Shown here: one piece after another, positions 23,248-32,245 of the stretch | Numbering within the stretch: the first letter of the stretch is position 1 | Layout: every line of letters begins with the position of its first letter | Origin: Microbacterium luteum | Lineage (GTDB): Bacteria > Actinomycetota > Actinomycetes > Actinomycetales > Microbacteriaceae | DNA length: 64,000 nucleotides | Direction of reading: 5' to 3' | NCBI RefSeq assembly: GCF_015277875.1 | Contig: NZ_CP063814.1 | Coordinates: 1,488,001 to 1,552,000, forward strand | The notes under the pieces: model-generated | What the model saw: only the letters and a program-made list of their open reading frames with translations | Told to the model about the DNA's origin: nothing | Database searches by the model: none | Position numbers and translations under genes: made by a program

Positions 23248-26200
23248 ATGCACCTGAAGAGCGTGACGCTCAAAGGGTTCAAGTCGTTCGCCCAGCCGAC
23301 GACCTTCGAACTCGAGACAGGGGTCACGTGCATCGTCGGGCCGAACGGATCCGGCAAGTCCAATGTCGTCGACGCGCTCGCGTGGGTGATGGGGGAGCAG
23401 GGTGCGAAGACGCTGCGCGGCGGCAAGATGGAGGATGTCATCTTCGCCGGAACGGCCACGCGCGGTCCGCTCGGACGTGCCGAGGTGCAGCTGACCATCG
23501 ACAACGGCGACGGTGCCCTGCCGATCGAGTACGCCGAGGTGAGCATCCGCCGCACCCTGTTCCGCAACGGATCGAGTGAGTACGCGATCAACGGCGAGTC
23601 GTGTCGGCTCCTCGACGTGCAGGAGCTGCTGAGCGATTCGGGGCTCGGTCGCGAGATGCACGTCATCGTCGGTCAGGGCCGGCTCGACGCCGTGCTGCAG
23701 GCCTCTCCCGAAGACCGCCGCGGCTTCATCGAAGAAGCAGCAGGCATCCTCAAGCACCGGCGCCGCAAAGAGAAGACGCTGCGCAAGCTCGAGGCGATGG
23801 AGGCGAACCTCACGCGCCTCAGCGACCTGGCCGGCGAGCTGCGCCGACAGCTCAAGCCGCTCGGCCGGCAGGCCGAGGTCGCCAGAGAGGCGCAATCGAT
23901 CGCCGCGATCGTGCGCGACGCGAAGGCGCGGCTGCTCGCCGACGACCTCGTCGCCCTGCGAACCGAGCTCGACGCGTTCGCCCGCACCGAGCAGGAGCGG
24001 CACACCGAGCGCGGAGCACTGCAGGAGCAGCTCGACGTCGTGCGGGGCCGCATCGCGCATCTCGAAGCCGAACAGCGTTCGGAAGCCGTCGACGAGGCGC
24101 GGCGCGTCGCCCACGGCCTAGAGCGTGTTCAGGAGCGCCTCCGGTCGCTCTACGCCCTCGCCGGGCAGCGCCTGTCGCTGCTGGCGGAACCGGAGCAGAG
24201 CGACATCGTCGAGGGCGCGACGGTGACCCAGGCGGCGATCGACGAGGCTCGAGCCGAGATCGACGACATCGCCGCGGGCCTCGGCGACGCGCAGGACGCC
24301 GCCGAATCGGCGGGGCGCGACGTCATCCGTGCCCGCGCCGAGCTCGACGCTCTCGATGTCGACATCGCCGAGCAGAGCTCACTCGTCTCGGCGCACGACA
24401 TGAAGATCACCGCGATGCGCGGAACGGCCGAAGCAGCGGATTCCGCCCTGACAGCGGTGCGCACTGCGGTCGACCGCCAGCAGAAAGCGCTCGATGCGGC
24501 ACTGACCCGACGTGCCGAGGCCGAGGCGGAACTCGACGAGATCGACGTCGGCTCGGCGCCGCAGAGCGCCGTCGACGAGAACACCGCCGCCTACGAGCGC
24601 GCTCAGCGCACCGCCGGCGACCTCGAGACCGAGGTCTCGGAGCTGCGCGACAGACTGCACGCCGCCGAGCGCGAGGGCGAGGCCCTCAGCGCGCAGACCG
24701 CGGCCCTCTCCCGTGCGCTCGACGTGCGCAATGCGGCGTCGGAGCTCCTCGCCGAAGGCGCTGCCGGGCTTGTCGGCCTCGTGGGGGACGCGGTGCAGGT
24801 GACGCCGGGATACGAGGCCGCGATCGCCGCCGTGCTCGGCCCCCTCGCCGAGGGTGTTCTCGCCCAGGACCGCGGCGCCGCTTTCGACCTCGCGTCGACC
24901 CTGCGCGGTCGTGATCTCGGTGTCGTGGACATCGTCATCGCCGACGTCCGGGTCGGCGGCAGCGACCTGCCGGAGATCCCCGGCGCGCGTCCCGCTCACG
25001 AGGTGGTGACGGCGCCGGCCGGCATTCAGGACATGCTCGCGCGTGTGCTGATCGCGGACGACCTCGACGCCGTGCGCGCCGTCGCCGACACTCTCGACGC
25101 GCAGCCCGCCGCGCCGCTGACGGTGGTCACGCGAGACGGCGAGGTCTTCACCGGACCGACGGTGCGTGCCGGCTCCGGTCAGGGGCGATCGCGCCTCGAG
25201 CTCGCCGCTGAACGCGACGGCGCCGCGGATCGACGAGCCGAGATCCTGGTCGTCGCCGACTCGCTGCGCGAGGCGCTCGGCGAACGATCCGCACAGCTCG
25301 ATCGCGCCCGCGCCGAGACGAAGGCGAGCCTGTCCGCGCTCCGCGAGCACGACGCCGCGCTCGCGGCCCACGCCGAGCGCGTCAATCGCGCGACGGTGCG
25401 CCAGGAGTCGGCCTCTGCGGAGTGCGAGCGGCTCACAGCCGGACTTCGTCAGGCTCAGGCTGCCGTGGAAGAGGCCGAGGCGGCGGCCCGGTCCGCACAG
25501 GAGCAGCTGACCCACGCGCTGGAGCTTCCCCGGCCCATTCTCGACGTCTCCGCGCGCGACGGCCTTCTCCTCGCGCTCGAAGAGGCCCGCGACGCCGAGA
25601 TGCGCGCGCGGCTCGACGTCGAGACGCTGCGCGAGCGCGTGCGAGCCGGTCAGGCACGGGTGCAGCAACTGGAGAGACAGCGTGAGCGCGAGCGAGCGGC
25701 CGCGGAGGAGGCCGCGCGGCGCGCCGTCATCCGCCGTGCGCAGCGCGAGACCGCGCAGGGGATCTCGGCCGCGCTGCCCGCGGTGCTCGACTCCGTCGAC
25801 CGCTCGCTCAGCCAGGCGCGTGTCGAACTGGCCGCGGCCGAGTCCGCGCGCACGGCGCTGACGGCGGAGCTCGCCGACCTCCGCCGATCCGAAGCCTCGA
25901 CGCGGGAGCGGCTCGCCGGGCTCACCGAGAGCGTGCACGGGCTGGAATTGACGATTCACGAGAAGAAGCTGCACGTGTCGAGCCTGCTGGAGCGGGTCTC
26001 GAACGAGTTGGGTCTCGGCGAAGACGTCCTGGTCGCGGAATACGGCCCGGATCAGCCCTTTCCTAGCGGCCTACACCTCTCATCGGGCAGTCTCGCCGCC
26101 ACAGGCGAGCAATCTGACGGTACGACGGACGATGATATGCCGACGGTCGCATACGACCGGACGGCCCAACGGAAGCGGCTTCAGGAGGCCGAGCGCAAGC

Positions 26201-26823
26201 TGTCGCAGCTCGGCCGGGTGAACCCGCTGGCGCTCGAGGAGTTCGCCGCCCTCGAGCAGCGTCACAAGTTCCTCGTGGATCAGCTCGACGATCTGACGCG
26301 TACCCGAAAGGATCTCGCGACCATCATCGAGGAGCTCGACGAGCGGATGCGGGCCATCTTCCTCGAGGCGTTCGAGGACACGAAGGTCGCCTTCGGCGAG
26401 GTCTTCCCGATCCTCTTCCCCGGAGGAACCGGCAGCATCTCGCTCACCGACCCCGAGTCGCCGTTGACGACCGGGATCGAGGTCTCCGTGCGTCCGGTCG
26501 GCAAGAAGATCGAGCGGCTGTCGCTGCTGTCCGGGGGAGAGCGCTCACTCGCCGCCGTCGCGCTGCTGACGGCGATCTTCAAGGCGCGGCCGAGCCCCTT
26601 CTACATCCTCGACGAGGTCGAGGCTGCCCTCGACGACGCGAACCTCGGCCGGCTGCTCGGCGTGTTCGAACAGCTTCGCGAGAGCAGCCAGCTCATCGTC
26701 ATCACGCACCAGAAGCGCACGTTGGAGATCGCCGATGCGCTCTACGGCGTCTCGATGCGGCAGGACGGCGTGTCCGCCGTCGTCGGCCAGCGCGTGCGCG
26801 ACCGGGAGCGCGTCACCGCCTGA
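23248..26823 (+). CDS. smc: chromosome segregation protein SMC
   Basis: A 1191-residue SMC ATPase that compacts and segregates the chromosome with ScpA/ScpB (not in this window). Domain order: Walker A GPNGSGKSN near residue 32, first coiled coil (about 170-500), hinge (about 500-660, GYEAAIAAVLGPLAEGVLA region), second coiled coil (about 660-1010), then the signature LLSGGERSLAA and Walker B YILDEVEAALDD. A loosely conserved linker rich in Ser/Gly/Asp lies at about 945-970. ATG 23248 is supported by GGAGGA at 8 nt. It is followed by ftsY, the usual neighbour. Confidence 0.97.
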   Translation: MHLKSVTLKGFKSFAQPTTFELETGVTCIVGPNGSGKSNVVDALAWVMGEQGAKTLRGGKMEDVIFAGTATRGPLGRAEVQLTIDNGDGALPIEYAEVSIRRTLFRNGSSEYAINGESCRLLDVQELLSDSGLGREMHVIVGQGRLDAVLQASPEDRRGFIEEAAGILKHRRRKEKTLRKLEAMEANLTRLSDLAGELRRQLKPLGRQAEVAREAQSIAAIVRDAKARLLADDLVALRTELDAFARTEQERHTERGALQEQLDVVRGRIAHLEAEQRSEAVDEARRVAHGLERVQERLRSLYALAGQRLSLLAEPEQSDIVEGATVTQAAIDEARAEIDDIAAGLGDAQDAAESAGRDVIRARAELDALDVDIAEQSSLVSAHDMKITAMRGTAEAADSALTAVRTAVDRQQKALDAALTRRAEAEAELDEIDVGSAPQSAVDENTAAYERAQRTAGDLETEVSELRDRLHAAEREGEALSAQTAALSRALDVRNAASELLAEGAAGLVGLVGDAVQVTPGYEAAIAAVLGPLAEGVLAQDRGAAFDLASTLRGRDLGVVDIVIADVRVGGSDLPEIPGARPAHEVVTAPAGIQDMLARVLIADDLDAVRAVADTLDAQPAAPLTVVTRDGEVFTGPTVRAGSGQGRSRLELAAERDGAADRRAEILVVADSLREALGERSAQLDRARAETKASLSALREHDAALAAHAERVNRATVRQESASAECERLTAGLRQAQAAVEEAEAAARSAQEQLTHALELPRPILDVSARDGLLLALEEARDAEMRARLDVETLRERVRAGQARVQQLERQRERERAAAEEAARRAVIRRAQRETAQGISAALPAVLDSVDRSLSQARVELAAAESARTALTAELADLRRSEASTRERLAGLTESVHGLELTIHEKKLHVSSLLERVSNELGLGEDVLVAEYGPDQPFPSGLHLSSGSLAATGEQSDGTTDDDMPTVAYDRTAQRKRLQEAERKLSQLGRVNPLALEEFAALEQRHKFLVDQLDDLTRTRKDLATIIEELDERMRAIFLEAFEDTKVAFGEVFPILFPGGTGSISLTDPESPLTTGIEVSVRPVGKKIERLSLLSGGERSLAAVALLTAIFKARPSPFYILDEVEAALDDANLGRLLGVFEQLRESSQLIVITHQKRTLEIADALYGVSMRQDGVSAVVGQRVRDRERVTA

Positions 26824-26860
26824 TCCGTGGCGGGCTCCGGTCGCGGCGGGGCGACGCCCC

Positions 26861-26866
26861 TAGGCT
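26861..26866 (+). promoter_or_regulatory. -10 box of ftsY (leaderless)
   Basis: TAGGCT ends 6 nt before the ftsY ATG 26873, in the 49-nt gap after smc. Confidence 0.65.
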
Positions 26867-26872
26867 GGGGGC

Positions 26873-27745
26873 ATGGCAGAGAGTTCCTGGTCGCTCGGTC
26901 GCGCGCTGCGCGGCATGTTCGTGAAGCCGACGATCGACGAGACGACGTGGGACGACCTCGAGACGGCGCTGCTCACCGCCGACTTCGGTCCGGACATCAC
27001 CGAGCGCATCGTCGACGAGCTGCGCGAGAAGGTCGATCGGTACCGCACCACCGATCCGAGAGACCTGCAGCGGATGCTGCGGGAGACGCTCGAGGAGCAC
27101 TTCGCCCGGTTCGACACCACGCTGAAACTCACGGAGCGTCCGGCCGTCGTCCTCGTGGTCGGCGTCAACGGCGTGGGCAAGACCACCACGATCGGCAAGT
27201 TCGCCAAGTTCCTGCAGCGTTACGGACGCACCGTCGTCGTCGGGGCGGCCGACACCTTCCGGGCCGCCGCCGTCGAGCAGCTCGCCACGTGGGCCGAGCG
27301 CGGCGGCGCGACGATCGTGCGTCCCCAGCAGGAGGGTCAGGATCCCGCCTCGGTGGCGTTCCAGACGATCGACCATGCCAAGCAGACCGGCACGGAGATC
27401 GTGCTCATCGACACCGCCGGACGCCTGCACACCAAGGGTGGGCTCATGGATGAACTCACGAAGATCCGCCGGGTGGTCGAGAAGCAGGCGCCGATCAGCG
27501 AAGTGCTGCTCGTGCTCGATGCCACGACGGGACAGAACGGCGTGATGCAGGCGGAGGCGTTCCTGCAGCACGCCGGTGTGACCGGACTGGTCATCACCAA
27601 GCTCGACGGCTCCGCCAAGGGCGGTTTCATCCTCAACGTGCAGGAGCGCACCGGGATCCCGGTCAAGCTCCTCGGGCAGGGCGAGGGCATCGGCGACCTC
27701 ACGGGGTTCACCCCGCACGTGTTCGCCGCGTCGCTCGTTGACTGA
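26873..27745 (+). CDS. ftsY: signal recognition particle receptor FtsY
   Basis: A 290-residue SRP GTPase that receives ribosome-SRP complexes at the membrane. G motifs: GVNGVGKTTTIGKFA (G1), DTFRAAAVEQL, DTAGRLHTK (G3) and TKLDGSAKGGF (G4). The N-domain starts almost immediately, so the long acidic A-domain of E. coli FtsY is absent, as in many actinobacteria. It works with Ffh, encoded 3 kb downstream. It has its own leaderless promoter despite following smc. Confidence 0.97.
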   Translation: MAESSWSLGRALRGMFVKPTIDETTWDDLETALLTADFGPDITERIVDELREKVDRYRTTDPRDLQRMLRETLEEHFARFDTTLKLTERPAVVLVVGVNGVGKTTTIGKFAKFLQRYGRTVVVGAADTFRAAAVEQLATWAERGGATIVRPQQEGQDPASVAFQTIDHAKQTGTEIVLIDTAGRLHTKGGLMDELTKIRRVVEKQAPISEVLLVLDATTGQNGVMQAEAFLQHAGVTGLVITKLDGSAKGGFILNVQERTGIPVKLLGQGEGIGDLTGFTPHVFAASLVD

Positions 27746-27803
27746 TCCGGCGACACGACCCGCAGATCTATCGCCCGGGCGGGCGTGCTGGTTTCATGGA
27801 GGG

Positions 27804-28304
27804 ATGGCGATCGAGCACGATTACTTCGGCCTTCTCGAGTCCGGCCCCGACGGGTCGCTCTTCTGGTCGGAGGTCGTCGAGCTCGGCGACCAGTCCGTGA
27901 CCGTCGATCTCACCGCTCCCGATCAGGACGATGTCTCTCCCGCCGCTCTCGATGTCGCCGCGGCGCTCATCGCTGCGCTGGAGGCCGTCGACGCGAAGGC
28001 CCGGGGAGCGATGGTCTCCGAGCTCGGCGACCGCACCAGCGAGGTGATCGAGTACATCCTGCAGCAGCAGGAGTCGCTCGGCGACGACCTCGAGGACATG
28101 CTCGTCGACATCAGCGGCGACACCCACGTCGACATCATCCGGTCGTTGCAGATCATGAGCATGACCATCCTCGCGGATGAACTCGGCGGCAGCGATCCGT
28201 TCGCCGTGCTCGAGTACGCTCTGGATCCCGACGCGACGGACGATGTGCTGCTGGTGAACCTCGACTCCGACGGCGATGTCGTCTCGGTGACCAGCGCCGA
28301 CTGA
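27804..28304 (+). CDS. DUF2004 family acidic protein
   Basis: A 166-residue, strongly acidic cytoplasmic protein (MAIEHDYFGLLESGPDG at the N-terminus) that I recognise as DUF2004, a family without known function. It is mostly predicted helices with a conserved-looking block around ELGDRTSEVIEYILQQQE. The start is uncertain: ATG 27804 has GGAGGG directly in front (very short spacing), and the frame also opens at TTG 27738 inside the ftsY stop region. There are no transmembrane or signal sequences. Convergent with lipA, 32 nt away. Confidence 0.8.
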   Translation: MAIEHDYFGLLESGPDGSLFWSEVVELGDQSVTVDLTAPDQDDVSPAALDVAAALIAALEAVDAKARGAMVSELGDRTSEVIEYILQQQESLGDDLEDMLVDISGDTHVDIIRSLQIMSMTILADELGGSDPFAVLEYALDPDATDDVLLVNLDSDGDVVSVTSAD

Positions 28305-28336
28305 CGACCGCGAGCCGCGGTAGATCGCCGGGCGCG

Positions 28337-29362
28337 TCAGACGGCCTGGGCGAAGCGGTCCGCGCCGGCTTCCTCGCCGATGTGCGCGAGGTGCCGGGGA
28401 AGGTCTCTTCCCATCGACCGCATGGACTGGGCCCACAGACGCCCCGCGCGGTAGGACGAGCGCACGAGCGGACCGGCCAGCACGCCGAGGAATCCGATCC
28501 GCTCCGCCTCCGTCTTGAACGCGACGAACTCCTCCGGCTTGACCCAGCGGGCGACCGGCAAATGCCGCGGGGACGGTCGCAGATACTGCGTGATGGTGAT
28601 GATGTCCGTGCCCGCCTCGCGGAGGTCCCGAAGCGCCCGCGCGACCTCCTCCGGCTCCTCGCCCATGCCGAGAATGAGGTTGGACTTCGTGATGAGACCG
28701 GCTCGGTGTGCCCGCGTGAGCACGCCGAGCGACCGCTCGTAGCGGAAGGCCGGACGGATGCGCTTGAAGATGCGCGGCACCGTCTCGACGTTGTGGGCGA
28801 ACACCTCGGGGCGGCTCGAGAAGACCTCGTCCAGTTGGCCGGGATCCCCGTTGAAGTCGGTGGCGAGGATCTCGACGCCGGTGCGCGGATTCCGCTCGTG
28901 GATGGCTCGAACCGTCTCCGCATGCAGCCACGCACCACCATCGGGCAGGTCGTCGCGGGCGACCCCCGTCACGGTCGCGTATCGCAGGTCCATCGCCGCG
29001 ACGCTCTCGGCCACGCGCCGCGGTTCATCCGTGTCGTAGTCGGCGGGTTTGCCGGTGTCGATCTGGCAGAAGTCGCAGCGTCGCGTGCACTGGGAGCCGC
29101 CGATGAGGAAGGTCGCCTCGCGGTCTTCCCAGCACTCGTAGATGTTCGGGCACCCGGCCTCCTGGCAGACGGTGTGCAGCTCCTCGGTCTTCACGAGCGA
29201 GTGCAGTGCGGAGTACTCCGGTCCCATCTTCGCGCGCGTCTTGATCCACTCCGGCTTGCGCTCGATCGGCGTCTGCGCATTGCGTACCTCGAGCCGCAGC
29301 ATCCTTCGCCCGTCGGGTCGGGTCGCGGCACTGTCGCCGCTCGTGGGTGCGCAGCCGGTCAT
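28337..29362 (-). CDS. lipA: lipoyl synthase
   Basis: A 341-residue radical-SAM enzyme that inserts two sulfurs into protein-bound octanoyl groups. The auxiliary cluster cysteines are in [12 protein letters not shown], and the radical-SAM motif is CTRRCDFC. The C-terminal region with VRSSYRAG carries the conserved Arg-Ser-Ser. ATG 29362 overlaps the lipB stop (ATGA), so octanoylation and sulfur insertion enzymes are co-translated. The first ~20 residues are poorly conserved. The frame remains open upstream across lipB, but that is not part of the gene. Confidence 0.97.
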   Translation of the reverse strand: MTGCAPTSGDSAATRPDGRRMLRLEVRNAQTPIERKPEWIKTRAKMGPEYSALHSLVKTEELHTVCQEAGCPNIYECWEDREATFLIGGSQCTRRCDFCQIDTGKPADYDTDEPRRVAESVAAMDLRYATVTGVARDDLPDGGAWLHAETVRAIHERNPRTGVEILATDFNGDPGQLDEVFSSRPEVFAHNVETVPRIFKRIRPAFRYERSLGVLTRAHRAGLITKSNLILGMGEEPEEVARALRDLREAGTDIITITQYLRPSPRHLPVARWVKPEEFVAFKTEAERIGFLGVLAGPLVRSSYRAGRLWAQSMRSMGRDLPRHLAHIGEEAGADRFAQAV

Positions 29363-29997
29363 GCCGCGACCTCCGCGTAGGTGCTCGTGAGGTGCCGGAT
29401 GACGGTGGCGACGATGTCGCGCGGACGGGTCGCCACTCCGGAGGCTTCGCTCACCGTGGTGACGCCGGCGTCGGTGATCCCGCACGGGATGATGCCTTGG
29501 AACGGCGCGAGCGAGTTGTCGCAGTTGATCGCGAACCCGTGCATCGTCACTCCGCGCTCGACGCGCACGCCGATCGCGGCCACCTTGTCGTCGCCGAGGG
29601 GCCGCCGCACCCAGACCCCGCTCCGTCCGGTCACCTGGTGCCCTTCGACACCGTGCTCGGCCAGCGCGTCGATGAGGAGGCGCTCGAGACGTCGTACGTG
29701 GGCGACGACGTCGACGGGGTCGGGGAGGCGCACGATGGGATACCCGACGAGCTGACCGGGTCCGTGCCACGTGATCTTCCCGCCGCGGTCGACGTCGATG
29801 ACCGGCGTGCCGTCGGTCGGACGCTCGTGTGCCGCGGTGCGAGTGCCCGCGGTGTAGACGGCCTCGTGCTCCAGCAGCAGCACGGTGTCCGGGCGCGTGC
29901 GATCGACGACATCGGCGTGCACGCGTCGCTGCAGCTCCCACGCGTGGCGATAGGGCACGAGGTCGGGGGCGAGGCCCAGGGTCAGGATGTCGGGCAT
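29359..29997 (-). CDS. lipB: octanoyl-[acyl-carrier-protein]:protein N-octanoyltransferase
   Basis: A 212-residue LipB that moves octanoyl from ACP onto lipoyl domains. Visible motifs: [17 protein letters not shown], the catalytic Lys in [20 protein letters not shown] and the catalytic Cys in GIIPCGI. ATG 29997 is preferred over GTG 30000 because GGAAGG is 6 nt away from it. The promoter region carries a palindrome over the -10 box (30015-30036), shared with a divergent TetR-family gene. Confidence 0.96.
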   Translation of the reverse strand: MPDILTLGLAPDLVPYRHAWELQRRVHADVVDRTRPDTVLLLEHEAVYTAGTRTAAHERPTDGTPVIDVDRGGKITWHGPGQLVGYPIVRLPDPVDVVAHVRRLERLLIDALAEHGVEGHQVTGRSGVWVRRPLGDDKVAAIGVRVERGVTMHGFAINCDNSLAPFQGIIPCGITDAGVTTVSEASGVATRPRDIVATVIRHLTSTYAEVAA

Positions 29998-30014
29998 CAC
30001 GAACCTTCCTGGAA

Positions 30015-30036
30015 TGTTGGAATGCGTCCAACAATA
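30015..30036. promoter_or_regulatory. palindromic operator overlapping the lipB -10 box
   Basis: TGTTGGA (30015-30021) and TCCAACA (30027-30033) form a perfect 7-bp inverted repeat with a 5-nt centre. A TATTGT -10 candidate for lipB on the minus strand occupies 30031-30036 and overlaps one half-site. The site lies between lipB and a divergent TetR-family gene, about 70 nt before its GTG. It is a natural candidate binding site for that regulator. Confidence 0.6.
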
Positions 30037-30089
30037 CCCGTGCTGCGATCAGCGGGCGGCGACACGCGCGTGCATTGCGTCCGCGTCGA

Positions 30090-30095
30090 TAGCGT
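30090..30095 (+). promoter_or_regulatory. -10 box of the tetR-type gene (leaderless)
   Basis: TAGCGT ends 6 nt before GTG 30102. Confidence 0.6.
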
Positions 30096-30101
30096 GGACC
30101 C

Positions 30102-30659
30102 GTGGACAGTGGAGCGCGTGTCGGCCGACCCAAGGCGTCTTCGCGCGAGACGCTCGCCGAGGCGGCCTGCGAGCTCTTCCTCGAACAGGGCTTCGCGGCG
30201 ACGTCGATCGTGGACATCACGCGGCGCGCGGGTGTGAGCCGGTCGAGCTTCTTCAACTACTTCGCCTCCAAGTCCGACATCCTGTGGAGCGGGTTCGACG
30301 AGCGGCTCGACGTGGTCGCGCGATCGCTGAGCGACGGCGTCGAGGTGGATGCCGCGCTCCGCTCCTTCGCCGAGGCGTTCGCGCCGGACAGTCTCGCGCT
30401 CGGGATCGTGAACGCGGCGATCATGGGCATCGAGAGCGATCTCGAGTCCGAACGCGCCCGCCGCCAGCTGCGGCTGAGCGGTCTGATCGCGGACCGGCTT
30501 CGCGCTCCGGCGGACGATTCCGCCGCCGCGGACATCGACGGGGCGGCGCGCGCGGCCGCCATCTTCAGCGCCGTATGGCGGTGGGCCGGGTCGGGCCCCG
30601 GAACGTCGTCTCTCCCTGACGAGGTGACGGCGGCGCTGGCGCTCGTGCTGCCGCGCTGA
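30102..30659 (+). CDS. TetR/AcrR-family transcriptional regulator
   Basis: A 185-residue regulator. The N-terminal helix-turn-helix is clear: [20 protein letters not shown], then [17 protein letters not shown] with the conserved FFxYFxSK. The C-terminal ligand domain is all-helical and does not reveal a ligand. It starts with GTG 30102 right after a TAGCGT box. It is divergent from lipB-lipA, and the intergenic palindrome covers the lipB -10 box, so control of lipoate synthesis is plausible. It may also regulate distant genes. It ends 30 nt before ffh. Confidence 0.88.
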   Translation: MDSGARVGRPKASSRETLAEAACELFLEQGFAATSIVDITRRAGVSRSSFFNYFASKSDILWSGFDERLDVVARSLSDGVEVDAALRSFAEAFAPDSLALGIVNAAIMGIESDLESERARRQLRLSGLIADRLRAPADDSAAADIDGAARAAAIFSAVWRWAGSGPGTSSLPDEVTAALALVLPR

Positions 30660-30674
30660 CCCGCCGCGGACGCG

Positions 30675-30680
30675 TAGAAT
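30675..30680 (+). promoter_or_regulatory. -10 box of ffh
   Basis: TAGAAT ends 9 nt before ATG 30690. The intervening CGGGGGATC could act as a very short leader with a G-rich site, or the mRNA could be effectively leaderless. Confidence 0.55.
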
Positions 30681-30689
30681 CGGGGGATC

Positions 30690-32243
30690 ATGGCGACTTT
30701 CGGCACTCTCTCCGACCGGCTCACCGAGACCTTCCGCAACCTCCGCACCAAAGGGAAGCTCACTCCCGCGGACGTCGATGGCACCGTCCGCGAGATCCGT
30801 CGTGCGCTGCTCGACGCCGACGTGGCGCTGACGGTCGTCAAGGACTTCACCGCGAAAGTGCGTGAGCGCGCGCTGGGCGATGAGGTGAACCGGGCCCTGA
30901 ACCCGGCGCAGCAGGTCGTTCAGATCGTCAACGAGGAGCTCGTGGCCATCCTCGGCGGTCAGCAGCGTCGCCTCGAGTTCGCAAAGAACCCTCCCACCGT
31001 CATCATGCTCGCGGGGCTCCAGGGCTCGGGAAAGACCACCTTCGCCGGCAAGCTCGCCAAGCGGCTCGAGAAGGACGGCCACACCCCGCTCCTGGTCGCG
31101 TGCGACCTGCAGCGCCCGAACGCCGTCAACCAGCTGCAGGTCGTCGCCGAGCGAGCCGGTGCCGCGATCTTCGCCCCGGAACCGGGCAATGGCGTCGGCG
31201 ACCCGGTCGCGGTCGCGCGCGCCGGCGTCGAGACAGCGCGCCGTCAGCAGCACGATGTGGTCATCATCGACACCGCCGGACGACTGGGTGTCGACGCCGA
31301 GCTGATGAAGCAGGCCGCCGACATCCGCACCGCGACCCGACCGGACGAGGTGCTCTTCGTCATCGACGCGATGATCGGCCAGGACGCGGTCAATACGGCC
31401 AAGGCCTTCCAGGAGGGCGTCGACTTCACCGGCGTGGTGCTGTCCAAGCTCGACGGCGATGCGCGCGGCGGTGCCGCGCTCTCGGTGGCCTCGGTGACCG
31501 GTCGCCCGATCATCTTCGCCTCGACGGGAGAGGGGCTCGATGACCTCGAGCCCTTCCACCCGGACCGCATGGCCAGCCGCATCCTGGACCTCGGCGACAT
31601 CCTCACCCTGATCGAGCAGGCGCAGCAGACGTTCGACGAAGAGGAAGCGCGCAAGGTCGCCGACAAGATCGCGACCGAGCAGTTCACCCTCGAGGACTTC
31701 CTCGAGCAGATGCAGCAGTTCAAGAAGATGGGCTCGATGAAGAAGATGCTCGGGATGCTCCCGGGCATGGGCCAGATGAAGCAGCAGATCGACGACTTCG
31801 ATGAGCGTGAGATCGATCGGACGGAGGCGATCATCCGGTCGATGACGCCGGGCGAGCGCCGCAATCCGAAGGTTCTCAACGGCTCCCGACGCCTGCGCAT
31901 CGCGCGCGGGTCGGGGATGACGGTCACCGACGTCAACCAGCTCGTCCAGCGCTTCGACCAGGCTGCCAAGATGATGAAGACCGTCGCTCGGGGAGGTGTT
32001 CCGAACGTCCCGGGCATGGGGCCCATGGGGGGCAAGCCGGGTGCTTCAGCCAAGCGCGGCGGCGGCAAGAACTCCAAGAAGAAGAGCGGATCGCGCTCCG
32101 GGAATCCGGCCAAGCGTGCGGCCGAGAACGCGGGAGTCGCCGCGTCGGAGGCGACCGGTTCGGGATTCGGCCTGGGTGCGGGCAGGGACATGCCCAGTGA
32201 GGCGGATCTTGCCGAGCTGCAGAAGATGCTCGGCAAGGGCTGA
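30690..32243 (+). CDS. ffh: signal recognition particle protein Ffh
   Basis: A 517-residue SRP54 GTPase that binds signal sequences of nascent membrane proteins with 4.5S RNA. N and G domains: GLQGSGKTTFAGKLA (G1), DTAGRLGVDAEL (G3) and SKLDGDARGG (G4). The methionine-rich M domain (about 300-440) contains FKKMGSMKKMLGMLPGMGQM in part, and the C-terminus is a Gly/Lys/Ser-rich tail typical of actinobacteria. It acts with FtsY encoded upstream. It converges on the carboxylate-amine ligase gene with 2 nt between stops. Confidence 0.97.
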   Translation: MATFGTLSDRLTETFRNLRTKGKLTPADVDGTVREIRRALLDADVALTVVKDFTAKVRERALGDEVNRALNPAQQVVQIVNEELVAILGGQQRRLEFAKNPPTVIMLAGLQGSGKTTFAGKLAKRLEKDGHTPLLVACDLQRPNAVNQLQVVAERAGAAIFAPEPGNGVGDPVAVARAGVETARRQQHDVVIIDTAGRLGVDAELMKQAADIRTATRPDEVLFVIDAMIGQDAVNTAKAFQEGVDFTGVVLSKLDGDARGGAALSVASVTGRPIIFASTGEGLDDLEPFHPDRMASRILDLGDILTLIEQAQQTFDEEEARKVADKIATEQFTLEDFLEQMQQFKKMGSMKKMLGMLPGMGQMKQQIDDFDEREIDRTEAIIRSMTPGERRNPKVLNGSRRLRIARGSGMTVTDVNQLVQRFDQAAKMMKTVARGGVPNVPGMGPMGGKPGASAKRGGGKNSKKKSGSRSGNPAKRAAENAGVAASEATGSGFGLGAGRDMPSEADLAELQKMLGKG

Positions 32244-32245
32244 GA

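Noticed and set aside
23059..24114. Minus-strand frame running from the 38-codon ORF back through smc
   Set aside because: It lies opposite the conserved SMC head domain and has no motif; the promoter and ribosome site place the real start at 23058.
29363..30256. Open frame extending lipA upstream across lipB (639 codons in total)
   Set aside because: The added part is Arg-rich low-complexity translation of the lipB region in another frame; LipB is the real product there.
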